Shown: positions 8,341-15,084 of the stretch, piece after piece
Layout: every line of letters starts with the position of its first letter
Numbering within the stretch: the stretch's first letter is position 1
Origin: an uncultured Collinsella sp.
GTDB taxonomy: Bacteria; Actinomycetota; Coriobacteriia; Coriobacteriales; Coriobacteriaceae
DNA: 30,229 nt
NCBI GenBank assembly: GCA_902479065.1
Contig: CABSNM010000022.1
Span: forward strand, 1 to 30,229
Direction of reading: 5' to 3'
The notes under the pieces: model-generated
The model's database searches: none
Told to the model about the DNA's origin: nothing
The model's input: the letters and a program-made list of their open reading frames with translations, nothing else
Translations under genes and position numbers: made by a program

Positions 8341-8372
8341 AATGTGACAAAGGGCAGTCCCTTTGTCACATT
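8341..8372. repeat. TGTGACAAAGGG hairpin, copy 1
   Basis: A perfect 14-bp inverted repeat (AATGTGACAAAGGG with CCCTTTGTCACATT) around a four-base loop. There is no T tract, so it is not a standard terminator. A second copy lies at 8778-8806. Short hairpins of this kind resemble REP-type intergenic repeats. Confidence 0.75.
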
Positions 8373-8427
8373 CAGCGACCGCCTAGGTTGTGCCAGTTGT
8401 GCCTGGCTTTTGGAGCGGCATTGCCGA

Positions 8428-8456
8428 TTGTTCAAAATGTCATTCGTGGGTAGAAT
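8428..8456 (+). promoter_or_regulatory. Promoter of the candidate antitoxin RNA
   Basis: TTGTTC (8428-8433) and TAGAAT (8451-8456) are separated by exactly 17 bases, a sound sigma-70-type promoter. No protein start follows; a structured segment and a terminator do. The predicted transcription start is near 8463-8464. Confidence 0.55.
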
Positions 8457-8463
8457 AGTGTCG

Positions 8464-8546
8464 ACGGCAGCCCAAGTTCTGGAAAGCTGGGCAGCGCCGT
8501 TGCTTGGATTAAGGGGTCAACGCCTTAGCGGCGGCGACCCCTTTTA
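8464..8546 (+). ncRNA. Candidate antisense antitoxin RNA
   Basis: A transcript of about 80 nt is predicted between the promoter at 8428-8456 and the T tract at 8542-8545. Its 5' half can fold: ACGGC pairs with GCCGT, and inside it GCCCA pairs with TGGGC. Its 3' half is the shared terminator hairpin. It converges on the 41-residue peptide gene and overlaps its last codons. The segment CGTTGCTTGG at 8498-8507 can pair with the peptide message in the leader (8678-8687, ten pairs with two G-U) and in the last codons (8547-8554 and 8559-8567). This matches the logic of Fst/par or TxpA/RatA type I antitoxins. Expression is not shown. Confidence 0.45.
8511..8545. terminator. Shared terminator of the convergent small transcripts
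   Basis: AAGGGGTC pairs with GACCCCTT, with an inner GCC/GGC stem, and TTTT follows on the plus strand. The hairpin overlaps the stop codon of the minus-strand peptide gene. It can act on both strands, as in Fst-type loci, but the minus-strand U tract is weak. Confidence 0.6.
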
Positions 8547-8650
8547 CGTTGCTTCGAACGTTGCTTGAGTGCCTCGGAAAGCCCGACGAGCGCCGTGGAG
8601 AACGAGACCAAAGCGGTCAGAAGTCTCACGAAATCAATCAGATCGGTCAT
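8525..8650 (-). CDS. 41-residue membrane peptide, candidate type I toxin
   Basis: This short gene reads MTDLIDFVRLLTALVSFSTA, then LVGLSEALKQRSKQRKRGRRR, and TAA. It has one hydrophobic helix (about residues 7-27) and a strongly basic tail, the profile of type I toxins and holin-like peptides. Its ribosome site GGAGGTGA, eight bases before the ATG, is among the best in the window and argues that it is translated. The leader can fold so that CTCCAT (8670-8675) pairs with ATGGGAG (8660-8666), hiding the ribosome site, as in many type I toxin messages. The convergent small RNA at 8464-8546 would be the antitoxin. No clear promoter was identified; GATACT and TAGAAT on the minus strand near 8715-8725 are possible -10 boxes. 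It matches no named family that I can assert. Confidence 0.6.
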   Translation of the reverse strand: MTDLIDFVRLLTALVSFSTALVGLSEALKQRSKQRKRGRRR

Positions 8651-8659
8651 GGGCATCAC

Positions 8660-8675
8660 CTCCCATCAGATGGAG
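8660..8675 (-). promoter_or_regulatory. Ribosome-site-sequestering hairpin in the peptide leader
   Basis: In the minus-strand message CTCCAT pairs with ATGGGAG (one bulged G, three-base loop). The stem includes most of the Shine-Dalgarno sequence GGAGG. Folding would lower translation of the 41-residue peptide. Confidence 0.45.
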
Positions 8676-8777
8676 GGCGTTGCCCGGCACATGGAACTGC
8701 CGCCAACAGTATCAATTCTATCAAAGCGCAGTTAGATATGCGAATGTTTGTTCGTATTTCAAGAGACCAGCGTCACC

Positions 8778-8806
8778 TGTGACAAAGGGGCTGTCCCTTT
8801 GTCACA
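8778..8806. repeat. TGTGACAAAGGG hairpin, copy 2
   Basis: TGTGACAAAGGG (8778-8789) pairs with CCCTTTGTCACA (8795-8806) around a five-base loop. It sits directly after the stop codon of the HAD phosphatase gene and is the same element as that at 8341-8372. Confidence 0.75.
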
Positions 8807-9670
8807 TTATTCGATTACGGTGCAGGAATTCTGCTTGTGCATGGTGGCAAGCATGTGTTTGGGAACGGCGTGGACCATGCAACTGCCGATAGTTGCGCTC
8901 GCGGCGTCCTTGGCTGCCTCGCTTGCGTTTTTGGTCGCGTAGCTGTGGCGGAAGCGTTTGAGCATGGCAATGTCGTTGCCGCCGTCGCCGTAGACCGCGA
9001 CCTCGTCCTCGGCAATGCCGTAGTAGCCCGCCAGCCAGGCCACGCTCTCGCCCTTGTTGCATGCCACATCCGTGATCTCAAACATCACCGGGTCAAACGG
9101 CGCGTTGACCACGCGGTCCGAGCGCTCGGCCAAATACGCCTTAAGGTCGCGCTCCAGCTCGGGCGAGATCACACGGCAGTTGATCTTGCACACATCGTGG
9201 CGCAGAATGTCACCGATCGACTGGTCGAAATACTGTTCCTCGTGATACCCGCCACGTGCACGCATGCCGCGCATCACGATGCGCTTGATAGGACTGTCCT
9301 TTTTAAAGCCCGCCTGATGCATCTCGAACGAGCCGCTCGAGAACATGCCATCGGGCGTGGAGCAATCAAAGCAAATGTCCGGGAACTCCTTGAGCAGCTC
9401 CTCGGTGATCTGCGGATCGATGGTCCAGGTCTTGAGCACCTCGCCATGACTGTCGCGCACGATGGAGCCGTTAGAGCAGCAGGCATCGAGCGCCAGGCCC
9501 GTAAAGCCATGCTCGCCGACCGGCAGCGTCGAGCGCCCGGTCGCGGGAACCACATGCAGGCCAGCCTCGGTCAGCTCGCGAATGGCACGGCGGATGGTCC
9601 CATCCGCTTCGTGCAGGGCGTTCAGCAGCGTTCCGTCTAAGTCACTCGCAAACATCTTGATCATGGGCAT
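8807..9670 (-). CDS. Cof-type HAD-IIB phosphatase
   Basis: A 287-residue haloacid dehalogenase-like hydrolase of the Cof subfamily, expected to be a cytoplasmic Mg-dependent phosphatase acting on small sugar or cofactor phosphates. Motif I is D10-L-D12-G-T (nucleophile and general acid), motif III is the lysine K206 in NKGE, and motif IV is GDGGND at 228-233. The large C2 cap lies between about residues 85 and 200. Length is normal for the family. AGGAG lies four to five bases before the first ATG; a second ATG two codons on is also possible. The gene stands alone; the window gives no hint of its substrate. Confidence 0.88.
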   Translation of the reverse strand: MPMIKMFASDLDGTLLNALHEADGTIRRAIRELTEAGLHVVPATGRSTLPVGEHGFTGLALDACCSNGSIVRDSHGEVLKTWTIDPQITEELLKEFPDICFDCSTPDGMFSSGSFEMHQAGFKKDSPIKRIVMRGMRARGGYHEEQYFDQSIGDILRHDVCKINCRVISPELERDLKAYLAERSDRVVNAPFDPVMFEITDVACNKGESVAWLAGYYGIAEDEVAVYGDGGNDIAMLKRFRHSYATKNASEAAKDAASATIGSCMVHAVPKHMLATMHKQNSCTVIE

Positions 9671-9705
9671 GCCTCTCCTTCGTCTGCACGATATTGTAGA
9701 CGAGA

Positions 9706-9735
9706 ACGGGCGCGTCCCAAGAGAGGCACGCCCGT
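9706..9735 (-). terminator. Possible terminator downstream of the PII remnant
   Basis: ACGGGCG pairs with CGCCCGT across a 16-base loop. On the minus strand it is followed only by TTCTCGTCT, a poor U tract. It probably belonged to the lost PII gene. Confidence 0.4.
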
Positions 9736-9751
9736 CAGGCGAAAGATTGTC

Positions 9752-9846
9752 CTACACCGCAGAGGGGCCATGTTCGCCGGTGCGGATGCGGATAACCTCC
9801 TCGACCGGCTCGACCCAAATCTTGCCGTCTCCAACGGCGCCGCAAC
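9752..9846 (-). pseudogene. glnB: 3' remnant of a PII nitrogen-regulatory protein gene
   Basis: The minus strand encodes, before a TAG at 9752, the peptide GAVGDGKIWVEPVEEVIRIR followed by TGEHGPSAV. This is the characteristic C-terminus of GlnB/GlnK proteins (GDGKIFV, then VIRIRTGE), covering the last third of the nucleotide-binding site. The upstream sequence in frame (LLAYFPFVSRPLPRRFQGC) bears no PII likeness, and no start codon or T-loop exists. So only about 30 of the usual 112 residues survive. It lies between the HAD gene and the CmpB-like gene, right behind the stop of the latter. The cause is probably a deletion; a functional copy would be expected elsewhere. Confidence 0.7.
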
Positions 9847-9924
9847 CTTGGAAACGGCGCGGCAACGGACGCGAAACGAACGGGAAATACGCGAGCAAGG
9901 AAGCCGTGAGCGCGCCCGTCCCGG

Positions 9925-10944
9925 CTAGCGGCGGAACAGCTCGCGGGCTCGGTCGCGGAGGTCGGTAGCTCGGATGACGCCCTCGTAGCGGTTGATGCGC
10001 AAGCGCGGGAAGGCATTGAAGAAGCGCAGGTCGCGTCGGCTGAGCGACACGCTTGGCACCGGACGGCTCATGCGCTTGCCGGCAAGGCGACGACTGAGCG
10101 ACGGACGCGGCATGCTCGGTGCGGCATCGGCCACACGACGGGCGGCAAGCGCCAGGCCGCGAGCACCATCCGAGATAAACGTCGGCATCGAAGCCTTCTC
10201 ACGAAGGGCGTCGAGCGCCGCGTCGCCCAGCTCCGCCAACCACGCGTTAACGGCACGGCTACGAATGTGCGTCTGTGCCACCGAGTCAATCGTAGATTCG
10301 GGAATACGTTCGAGCATGGAGTCGGACGCATCGGCAAGCGACTCGTTGATGCGGTCGGCAAGGTCGGCACGCACACGCTCCAGCTGATCGGACAGGCGGC
10401 GCCAACTGGCCAAAGAGCATGCCGCGTCGACCATCATCGCGACCGCGACGATAAAGGCGGACAGCCGTACAATCAGCACCGGCAAATGGCCGAGCAAGCC
10501 CAACGCCGCCGGTTCCACTACGCGGCAAATGCACAACGCACCCAAGCCAAACGCGCAGGCCCAATACAGGCAGATGCGTCCGTGCAGGTTAAACGGCAAG
10601 TGCGAATAGTCCCAAAAGCGAGCGCCTGTTGTCTTTTCCAATAGGAGGCCCACACTGTACTCGATTACGCTGCACACAAGCGCCGCGGCGACAAACTGGC
10701 CCAAGGCATCCGAAATCCCGCGCAGCAAAAGCCAGCAGGCTATGCCGCCCACACCATAGATAGGGCAACACGGCCCCAGCAAAAATCCGCTGTTGGCAAA
10801 TCGTCCGTGATTGAGCATGGCGCAGACCGTCGACTCCCATGCCCAGCCGCAAAACCCGTAAAAGGCAAACGAGAGCACCAGTGCCGAAAGCGGGCAAGCG
10901 GCAAGCGTCGCGCCGCCAAACGCCATATCAATCGCGGTTTCCAC
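9925..10944 (-). CDS. CmpB-type putative ABC-transporter membrane protein
   Basis: A 339-residue protein with an N-terminal membrane domain of the ABC_trans_CmpB family (Pfam PF06541). The hallmark FYGFCGWAWESTVCAMLNHG lies at residues 28-47, followed by the family-typical FLLGPCCPIYGVGG and EYSVGLLLEKTTGARFWDYS. Five or so membrane segments occupy residues 15-185. The C-terminal half is soluble, helical and basic, ending RATDLRDRARELFRR, and is longer than in many homologues. The start is a GTG at 10944, with GAGGAGAGGG a few bases before. It begins three bases after the stop of the HD-domain gene, so the two are surely co-transcribed and probably coupled. Biochemical role unknown; no ATPase gene is next to it. 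Confidence 0.8.
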   Translation of the reverse strand: METAIDMAFGGATLAACPLSALVLSFAFYGFCGWAWESTVCAMLNHGRFANSGFLLGPCCPIYGVGGIACWLLLRGISDALGQFVAAALVCSVIEYSVGLLLEKTTGARFWDYSHLPFNLHGRICLYWACAFGLGALCICRVVEPAALGLLGHLPVLIVRLSAFIVAVAMMVDAACSLASWRRLSDQLERVRADLADRINESLADASDSMLERIPESTIDSVAQTHIRSRAVNAWLAELGDAALDALREKASMPTFISDGARGLALAARRVADAAPSMPRPSLSRRLAGKRMSRPVPSVSLSRRDLRFFNAFPRLRINRYEGVIRATDLRDRARELFRR

Positions 10945-10947
10945 CGT

Positions 10948-11484
10948 CTACCCTCTCCTCTTTTCGCTCGATTCGCCACTCGCGCCATCGTCCGCCCCGT
11001 CCTTGCGCAGCAGTCGGCCGGTGACCGTCTCGCGCAGCGCGCACCATTTATCTGCCAGACACACAATCCATGCCTCACGACACGTCGGCGGCACTGGCAC
11101 CAGCGGAAACATATGCCGCACGATAATATTCCGCTCGCGCGACGTCAGCTCAAAATCTTCCTCCGCACGCGCCAGGGCAAAAAATGGATGCCGAAATCCG
11201 TGCAGCCGATGGCTCGGGTCGGGGTCATGCCAATCGTAGAGAAAGTAATCGTGTAGCAGGGCTCCGCGCAGCAGCGAGGCGCGGTCGACCGAAATGCCAG
11301 CACGGCCCAAGCGCTCGGCAAAGAACAGGCTCGCCCGCGCCACCGAAGTCACATGTGCATAGACCGTCACGTCGCCATGCTGGATAAACTCGTGCGTCAG
11401 GTCCAAGCGGCCCGCCTGGGCGAGCTGACGGGCGGCATAGTCGACCTCGCGCGCGATTTTCTCGGCACGAACGGCATCGGGCAT
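10948..11484 (-). CDS. HD-domain phosphohydrolase-like protein
   Basis: A 178-residue HD-superfamily protein. The metal-binding HD doublet is H78-D79 in LLRGALLHDYFLYDWHD, preceded by a histidine (VYAHV, residue 44) and followed by HGFRHP and IIVRHMFPL, a good match to small HD hydrolases. Such proteins usually cleave nucleotide or other phosphate esters in the cytoplasm; the substrate is not known. I chose the ATG at 11484 because AAGGAGG lies just upstream; a longer frame reaching 11529 has no such site. It forms an operon with the CmpB-like gene. The C-terminal tail is Gly/Ser/Glu/Arg-rich and probably disordered. Confidence 0.82.
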   Translation of the reverse strand: MPDAVRAEKIAREVDYAARQLAQAGRLDLTHEFIQHGDVTVYAHVTSVARASLFFAERLGRAGISVDRASLLRGALLHDYFLYDWHDPDPSHRLHGFRHPFFALARAEEDFELTSRERNIIVRHMFPLVPVPPTCREAWIVCLADKWCALRETVTGRLLRKDGADDGASGESSEKRRG

Positions 11485-11712
11485 GCTGCCTCCTTCCAGC
11501 GGCTCACGGCGGCAAGCCACGGCCTGCACGCATTGAATAAAATCATCATCGAATCTACCAGTATGGCATCGGACAAAACGTTTTGCCCCACCAGTTGGCG
11601 AATTACCGCGCCGCCGTCACATATCAAACGCCAAAATGTGCGAGACTGTCTTGTGCAATTGTGTCGGCCGAGGGAGCGCCGGCGCTCGATTCGCATGGAG
11701 TAACCCACAACG

Positions 11713-13494
11713 ATGCTGCTTACGCAAACGACAACGCCCGAGGACGTCAAGGCTCTCGACCGCGCCGAGCTTCCGCTGCTCTGCGGCGAGATTCGCCACG
11801 CCATCCTCGAAAGCTCCGCCGCTGTCGGCGGACACGTTGCCCCCAACCTGGGCGTCGTTGAGCTTACGGTTGCGCTTCATCGCGTGTTTAACTCCCCTAT
11901 CGACAAGATAGTCTTTGACGTTTCGCACCAGACCTACGCCCACAAGGCGCTGACCGGGCGCGCGTATACCTATATCGATCCGGAACGTTTTGGCGAGGCT
12001 TCTGGCTTTGCCAATCCCGACGAGTCCGAGCACGACCTGTTCGCCATGGGCCATACCTCCACGTCGGTGAGCCTGGGCTGCGGCCTGGCGCACGCTCGTG
12101 ACCTGGCGGGCGATACGTACAACGTCATCACCATCATTGGCGACGGCTCGCTTTCGGGCGGCCTGGCGTTTGAGGGCTTTAACAATGCCGCCGAACTCGA
12201 TAGCAACCTGATCATCATCGTCAACGATAACGACCAGTCCATCGCCGAGAACCATGGCGGCCTGTATCGCAATCTGGCCGAGCTGCGCACCAGCAACGGC
12301 ACCTGTGAGCGCAACGTTTTCCGCGCGATGGGGCTCGACTACCGCTATCTGGACGCCGGTAACGATGTGTTGGCCCTCGTCGACGCGCTGCAGGAACTGC
12401 GCAATATCGATCATCCCATCGTGCTGCACGTCTCCACCGCCAAGGGCAAGGGCTTTGAGCCGGCCCAGAGCGACCCCGAACGCTGGCACCACGTGGGTCC
12501 GTTTGACATGGCGACTGGGCGCAAGCTTTGCCCGGGCCATCCGAGCGAGCCCGCGCCGCGCACCTATGCTGACATTACGGGCGAGGCGCTCAGCGCCGCC
12601 ATCGAGCGCGATCCACAGGTCGTTGGCATCACGGCCGCCACGCCCTACATTATGGGCTTTACACCCGAGCTTCGCGCTGCCGCCGGCAAACAGTTCGTCG
12701 ATGTGGGCATTGCCGAGGAGCACGCCGTGACCTTTGCCACCGCGCTTGCGCGCTCGGGCGCCAAGCCAGTCTTTGGTGTGTACGGTACGTTTTTGCAGCG
12801 CGCCTACGACGAGCTGTGGCACGACCTGTGCCTCAACGACGCCCCCGCAACCATTTTGGTGTTTGGTGCGTCAATCTTTGGCACCACGTCCGAGACGCAT
12901 CTTTCGTTCTTTGATATTTCCATGCTGGGCGGTCTTCCCAACATGCACTACTTGGCGCCGGCCTGCATGGAGGAATATCTGTCCATGCTGAGCTGGTCGC
13001 TCGACCACCGCGAGCATCCCGTGGCAATCCGCGTACCGGGCATCGGCCTGGTAAGCCGCCCCGACCTTGCGCCCGCCGAAGACACCGACTACAGCGCCGT
13101 TCGCTACAACGTGGTGCGTCAGGGCCGCGACGTTGCCGTGCTCGCGCTTGGCGATTTCTTTGAGCTGGGTGAGCGCGTGGCAAACCGTCTGACTGCCGAG
13201 TACGGCATCGAGGCCACGCTCGTCAACCCGCGCTTTGCAACCGAGCTCGACCGCGAGTTCCTCGACAGCCTTGCCGCCGAGCATCGCGTTGTCGTCACCC
13301 TCGAGGACGGCATCTTGGACGGCGGCTGGGGCGAGCGCGTGGCGTGCTATCTGGCATGCACGCCGTTGCGCACGCGCACCTTCGGCATCGCCAAGGGCTT
13401 CCCCGACCGCTACGACCCCAACGAACTGCTCGCTCAAAACGGCATAACGGTCGAGAATATGGCCGCCGAAGCCGTAAGGCTACTCAACGAGTAA
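11713..13494 (+). CDS. DXS-like thiamine-diphosphate enzyme
   Basis: A 593-residue relative of 1-deoxy-D-xylulose-5-phosphate synthase. The thiamine site is intact: GDGSLSGGLAF (143-153), the NDN at 171-173, and the catalytic glutamate E335 in VGIAEEHAVTFA. HVAPNLGVVELTVALH (41-56) and FDVSHQTYAHKALTGR (68-83) align with DXS. But the acceptor motif, usually DRAGxxGxDGxTHxGxFD, reads FGASIFGTTSETHLSFFD (384-401): the Arg and both Asp of its first half that help bind glyceraldehyde phosphate are gone while the TH is kept. It is also shorter than typical DXS (about 620). Similar proteins in Firmicutes are usually annotated as DXS; true function may differ. No isoprenoid genes adjoin. The start codon has a distant GGAG 12 bases upstream, and an in-frame stop at 11701 rules out an earlier start. 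Confidence 0.85.
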   Translation: MLLTQTTTPEDVKALDRAELPLLCGEIRHAILESSAAVGGHVAPNLGVVELTVALHRVFNSPIDKIVFDVSHQTYAHKALTGRAYTYIDPERFGEASGFANPDESEHDLFAMGHTSTSVSLGCGLAHARDLAGDTYNVITIIGDGSLSGGLAFEGFNNAAELDSNLIIIVNDNDQSIAENHGGLYRNLAELRTSNGTCERNVFRAMGLDYRYLDAGNDVLALVDALQELRNIDHPIVLHVSTAKGKGFEPAQSDPERWHHVGPFDMATGRKLCPGHPSEPAPRTYADITGEALSAAIERDPQVVGITAATPYIMGFTPELRAAAGKQFVDVGIAEEHAVTFATALARSGAKPVFGVYGTFLQRAYDELWHDLCLNDAPATILVFGASIFGTTSETHLSFFDISMLGGLPNMHYLAPACMEEYLSMLSWSLDHREHPVAIRVPGIGLVSRPDLAPAEDTDYSAVRYNVVRQGRDVAVLALGDFFELGERVANRLTAEYGIEATLVNPRFATELDREFLDSLAAEHRVVVTLEDGILDGGWGERVACYLACTPLRTRTFGIAKGFPDRYDPNELLAQNGITVENMAAEAVRLLNE

Positions 13495-13495
13495 A

Positions 13496-13537
13496 AAACC
13501 TCCGCAAGGGAAGCACCCCTGCGAAGGTTTTTATTTT
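13496..13537 (+). terminator. Terminator after the DXS-like gene
   Basis: A hairpin starting two bases after the stop codon: AACCT..CGCA.AGGG pairs with CCCC.TGCG.AAGGTT around a short loop and is followed by TTTTTATTTT. Two internal mismatches do not spoil it. Confidence 0.85.
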
Positions 13538-13549
13538 CGCGACGCGATT

Positions 13550-13767
13550 ATCTCAATCTGTAACATCTAGGGCCCGAATTTCCGTCTAACTGTTACAGAT
13601 CTAGATAAGACGTCGTAGTCCCTGACCTTTGTCTCAATCTGTAACAGATAGAGACCTTTTGGCCGTCCAGATGTTACAGATTGAGACATTCGAATCCCCC
13701 TGAAGAGAAAATCTCGATCTGTAACAGTTACTCGGCAAAAATGGCTGTGGATGTTACAGATCGAGAC
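13550..13767. repeat. Array of six 16-mers in alternating orientation (three 57-bp palindromes)
   Basis: Three inverted-repeat units of exactly 57 bases lie at 13550-13606, 13631-13687 and 13711-13767. Each has 16-base arms around a 25-base centre. The arm is RTCTCRATCTGTAACA and its complement TGTTACAGATYGAGAC. Units are separated by 24 and 23 unrelated bases, so a 16-mer recurs every 39-41 bases with strand alternating. Unit 2 has perfect arms; unit 3 changes A to G on the left and T to C on the right, keeping the pairing; unit 1 has two mismatches. The centres are unrelated in sequence. The array occupies most of the 456-base gap between the DXS-like gene and the ABC importer. Confidence 0.85.
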
Positions 13768-13815
13768 AAAGCAACAAGGCATGCCGCCGCATCGGCCAAA
13801 ACCACCACGAAGGTG

Positions 13816-13836
13816 CCTGTCCCCTTTTGGTAGGTA
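13816..13836 (+). repeat. CCTGTCCCCTTTTGGTAGGT element, partial copy
   Basis: The core CCTGTCCCCTTTTGGTAGGT also occurs at 27442-27476 and 28649-28691, where it is the right half of a full inverted repeat. Here the left arm ACCTGCCAAAA is missing and GGTG precedes the core. It lies between the palindrome array and the importer promoter. Confidence 0.5.
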
Positions 13837-13877
13837 GAATAACCCATAAGACAAGTATGTTTCTGAGTTATTTCGTG

Positions 13878-13907
13878 TTGACCCATTTGAGCGCAATAGG
13901 GTATAAC
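13878..13907 (+). promoter_or_regulatory. Promoter of the amino-acid ABC importer
   Basis: TTGACC (13878-13883) and TATAAC (13902-13907) with an 18-base spacer form a strong sigma-70-type promoter. The predicted start, near 13914, gives a leader of about 37 bases, ending with AAAGGTG seven bases before the ATG of the binding protein. Confidence 0.75.
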
Positions 13908-13950
13908 TCTACTCAACCGCTAGGGATTTTATTGAGAAAGGTGTTCTACC

Positions 13951-14946
13951 ATGAGCAAGAACCTCTCCCAGCAGGTCGTTCTCGACCGCCGCGGCTTCGT
14001 TGCCGCCACCTTCGCAACCGTCGCCGGCCTTGGTCTTGCCGGCTGCTCCGACACCAGCGCCGAGGCCGACAAGGGTTCCGCCGCCGGCTCCTCCAAGGGC
14101 TCCGAAGATACCGAAGTTTCCGCCACGCTCGACGCTAAGGCGTTCGACAAGCTCGTCGACAACGGCCCCAAGGCCGATGACGACGCCATCGCCGCCAGCA
14201 CCTGGGCTACGGCCGTCAAGGACGCCGGCGTCTTTAAGATCGGTGGCGTTCAGACCTCTACGCTCTTCTCCCTCCTCAACGAGAAAGACGGTCAGACCCG
14301 CGGCTTCGACGCCGGTATCGCACAGCTCCTGTCCAACTACATTCTGGGCGAGAACAAGGTCGAGATCACCCAGGTGACCTCGGACACGCGCGAGTCCGTC
14401 CTGCAGAACGGCCAGGTCGACGCCGTCTTTGCCACCTACACCATCACTGACGAGCGCAAGAAACTCGTCTCCTTTGCCGGTCCCTACTACTACACCCAGC
14501 AGGCCATCCTGGTGCTCGCCGATAACGACGACATCAAGAGCGTCGACGACCTGGCCGACAAGAACGTCGCCGTCCAGTCCGGCTCCAACGGCCCCGCCAT
14601 CCTGGAGGAGTTCGCCCCCAAGGCCAGCCAGCAGGAGTTCAAGACCGACGAGGAGGCCCGCCAGGCACTCCAGCAGGGCCGCGTTGACGCCTACGTCATC
14701 GATAACAACATGCAGCAGAGCGCCTTGGTCCGCGAGCCCGGTAAATACAAGATCGCCGGCAAGCCCTTCGGCAGCAAGGAGCCCTATGGCATTGGCCTGC
14801 CGCTCGATTCCGACGGCGTCGCCTTTGTCAACGACTTCCTTAAGAAGATCGAGGACGACGGCACCTGGACTGAGCTGTGGCAGATCTGCATCGGCGACCG
14901 TACGGGCGACACCAATGTTCCCGAGCTGCCCGAGATCGGCGCCTAG
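13951..14946 (+). CDS. Amino-acid ABC transporter substrate-binding lipoprotein
   Basis: A 331-residue family 3 solute-binding protein, probably for glutamate, glutamine or a related polar amino acid. The N-terminus combines a twin-arginine-like motif (DRRGFVAAT) with a lipobox LAGC giving lipid-anchored Cys32, so export as a folded lipoprotein is likely. A Gly/Ser/Asp linker follows (33-55). The two-lobed domain runs from about 95 to the end: VGGVQTSTLFSLL, then GFDAGIAQLLSNYILG (lobe 1), TRESVLQNGQVDAVFATYTITDERKK broken as DAVFATYTITDE (ligand region), then DDLADKNVAVQSGSNGPAIL and GRVDAYVIDN (lobe 2). It is the first gene of the importer cluster and is followed by a hairpin that likely makes it the most abundant product. 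Confidence 0.9.
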   Translation: MSKNLSQQVVLDRRGFVAATFATVAGLGLAGCSDTSAEADKGSAAGSSKGSEDTEVSATLDAKAFDKLVDNGPKADDDAIAASTWATAVKDAGVFKIGGVQTSTLFSLLNEKDGQTRGFDAGIAQLLSNYILGENKVEITQVTSDTRESVLQNGQVDAVFATYTITDERKKLVSFAGPYYYTQQAILVLADNDDIKSVDDLADKNVAVQSGSNGPAILEEFAPKASQQEFKTDEEARQALQQGRVDAYVIDNNMQQSALVREPGKYKIAGKPFGSKEPYGIGLPLDSDGVAFVNDFLKKIEDDGTWTELWQICIGDRTGDTNVPELPEIGA

Positions 14947-15034
14947 TCAGCGAGCCTGGTAACGGCCGCAACGAAACCATACGGAAACGCATGATGCGCT
15001 TTATTGCGGTAAACTGTTTCCTCACTGAGTTGTC

Positions 15035-15063
15035 GGGGCTTCCGTACACACGGGAGCCCCTTT
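15035..15063 (+). terminator. Attenuating hairpin between binding-protein and permease genes
   Basis: GGGGCT.CCGT pairs with ACGG.AGCCCC around ACAC, followed by TTTCC. It lies 89 bases past the binding-protein stop and before the ribosome site of the first permease. A partial terminator here would give more binding protein than permease, as is common in such operons. Confidence 0.65.
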
Positions 15064-15084
15064 CCTTACCGGCGGGAGGTCCGC

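Noticed and set aside
8341..8372. Rho-independent terminator
   Set aside because: The stem is strong but no T tract follows on either strand, and the nearest gene ends are not placed to need it.
8549..8892. Plus-strand small frames across the peptide locus
   Set aside because: They have no ribosome sites and run through the flanking hairpin.
8837..9640. Plus-strand open frame opposite the HAD phosphatase gene
   Set aside because: The HAD frame has all catalytic motifs and a good ribosome site; the antisense frame has neither.
11617..12822. Minus-strand 401-codon frame across the DXS-like gene
   Set aside because: Antisense shadow of a gene with clear thiamine-enzyme motifs.
13550..13767. 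CRISPR array
   Set aside because: The 16-mers alternate in orientation and are shorter than CRISPR repeats, there are no cas genes, and the repeats differ in compensatory ways.
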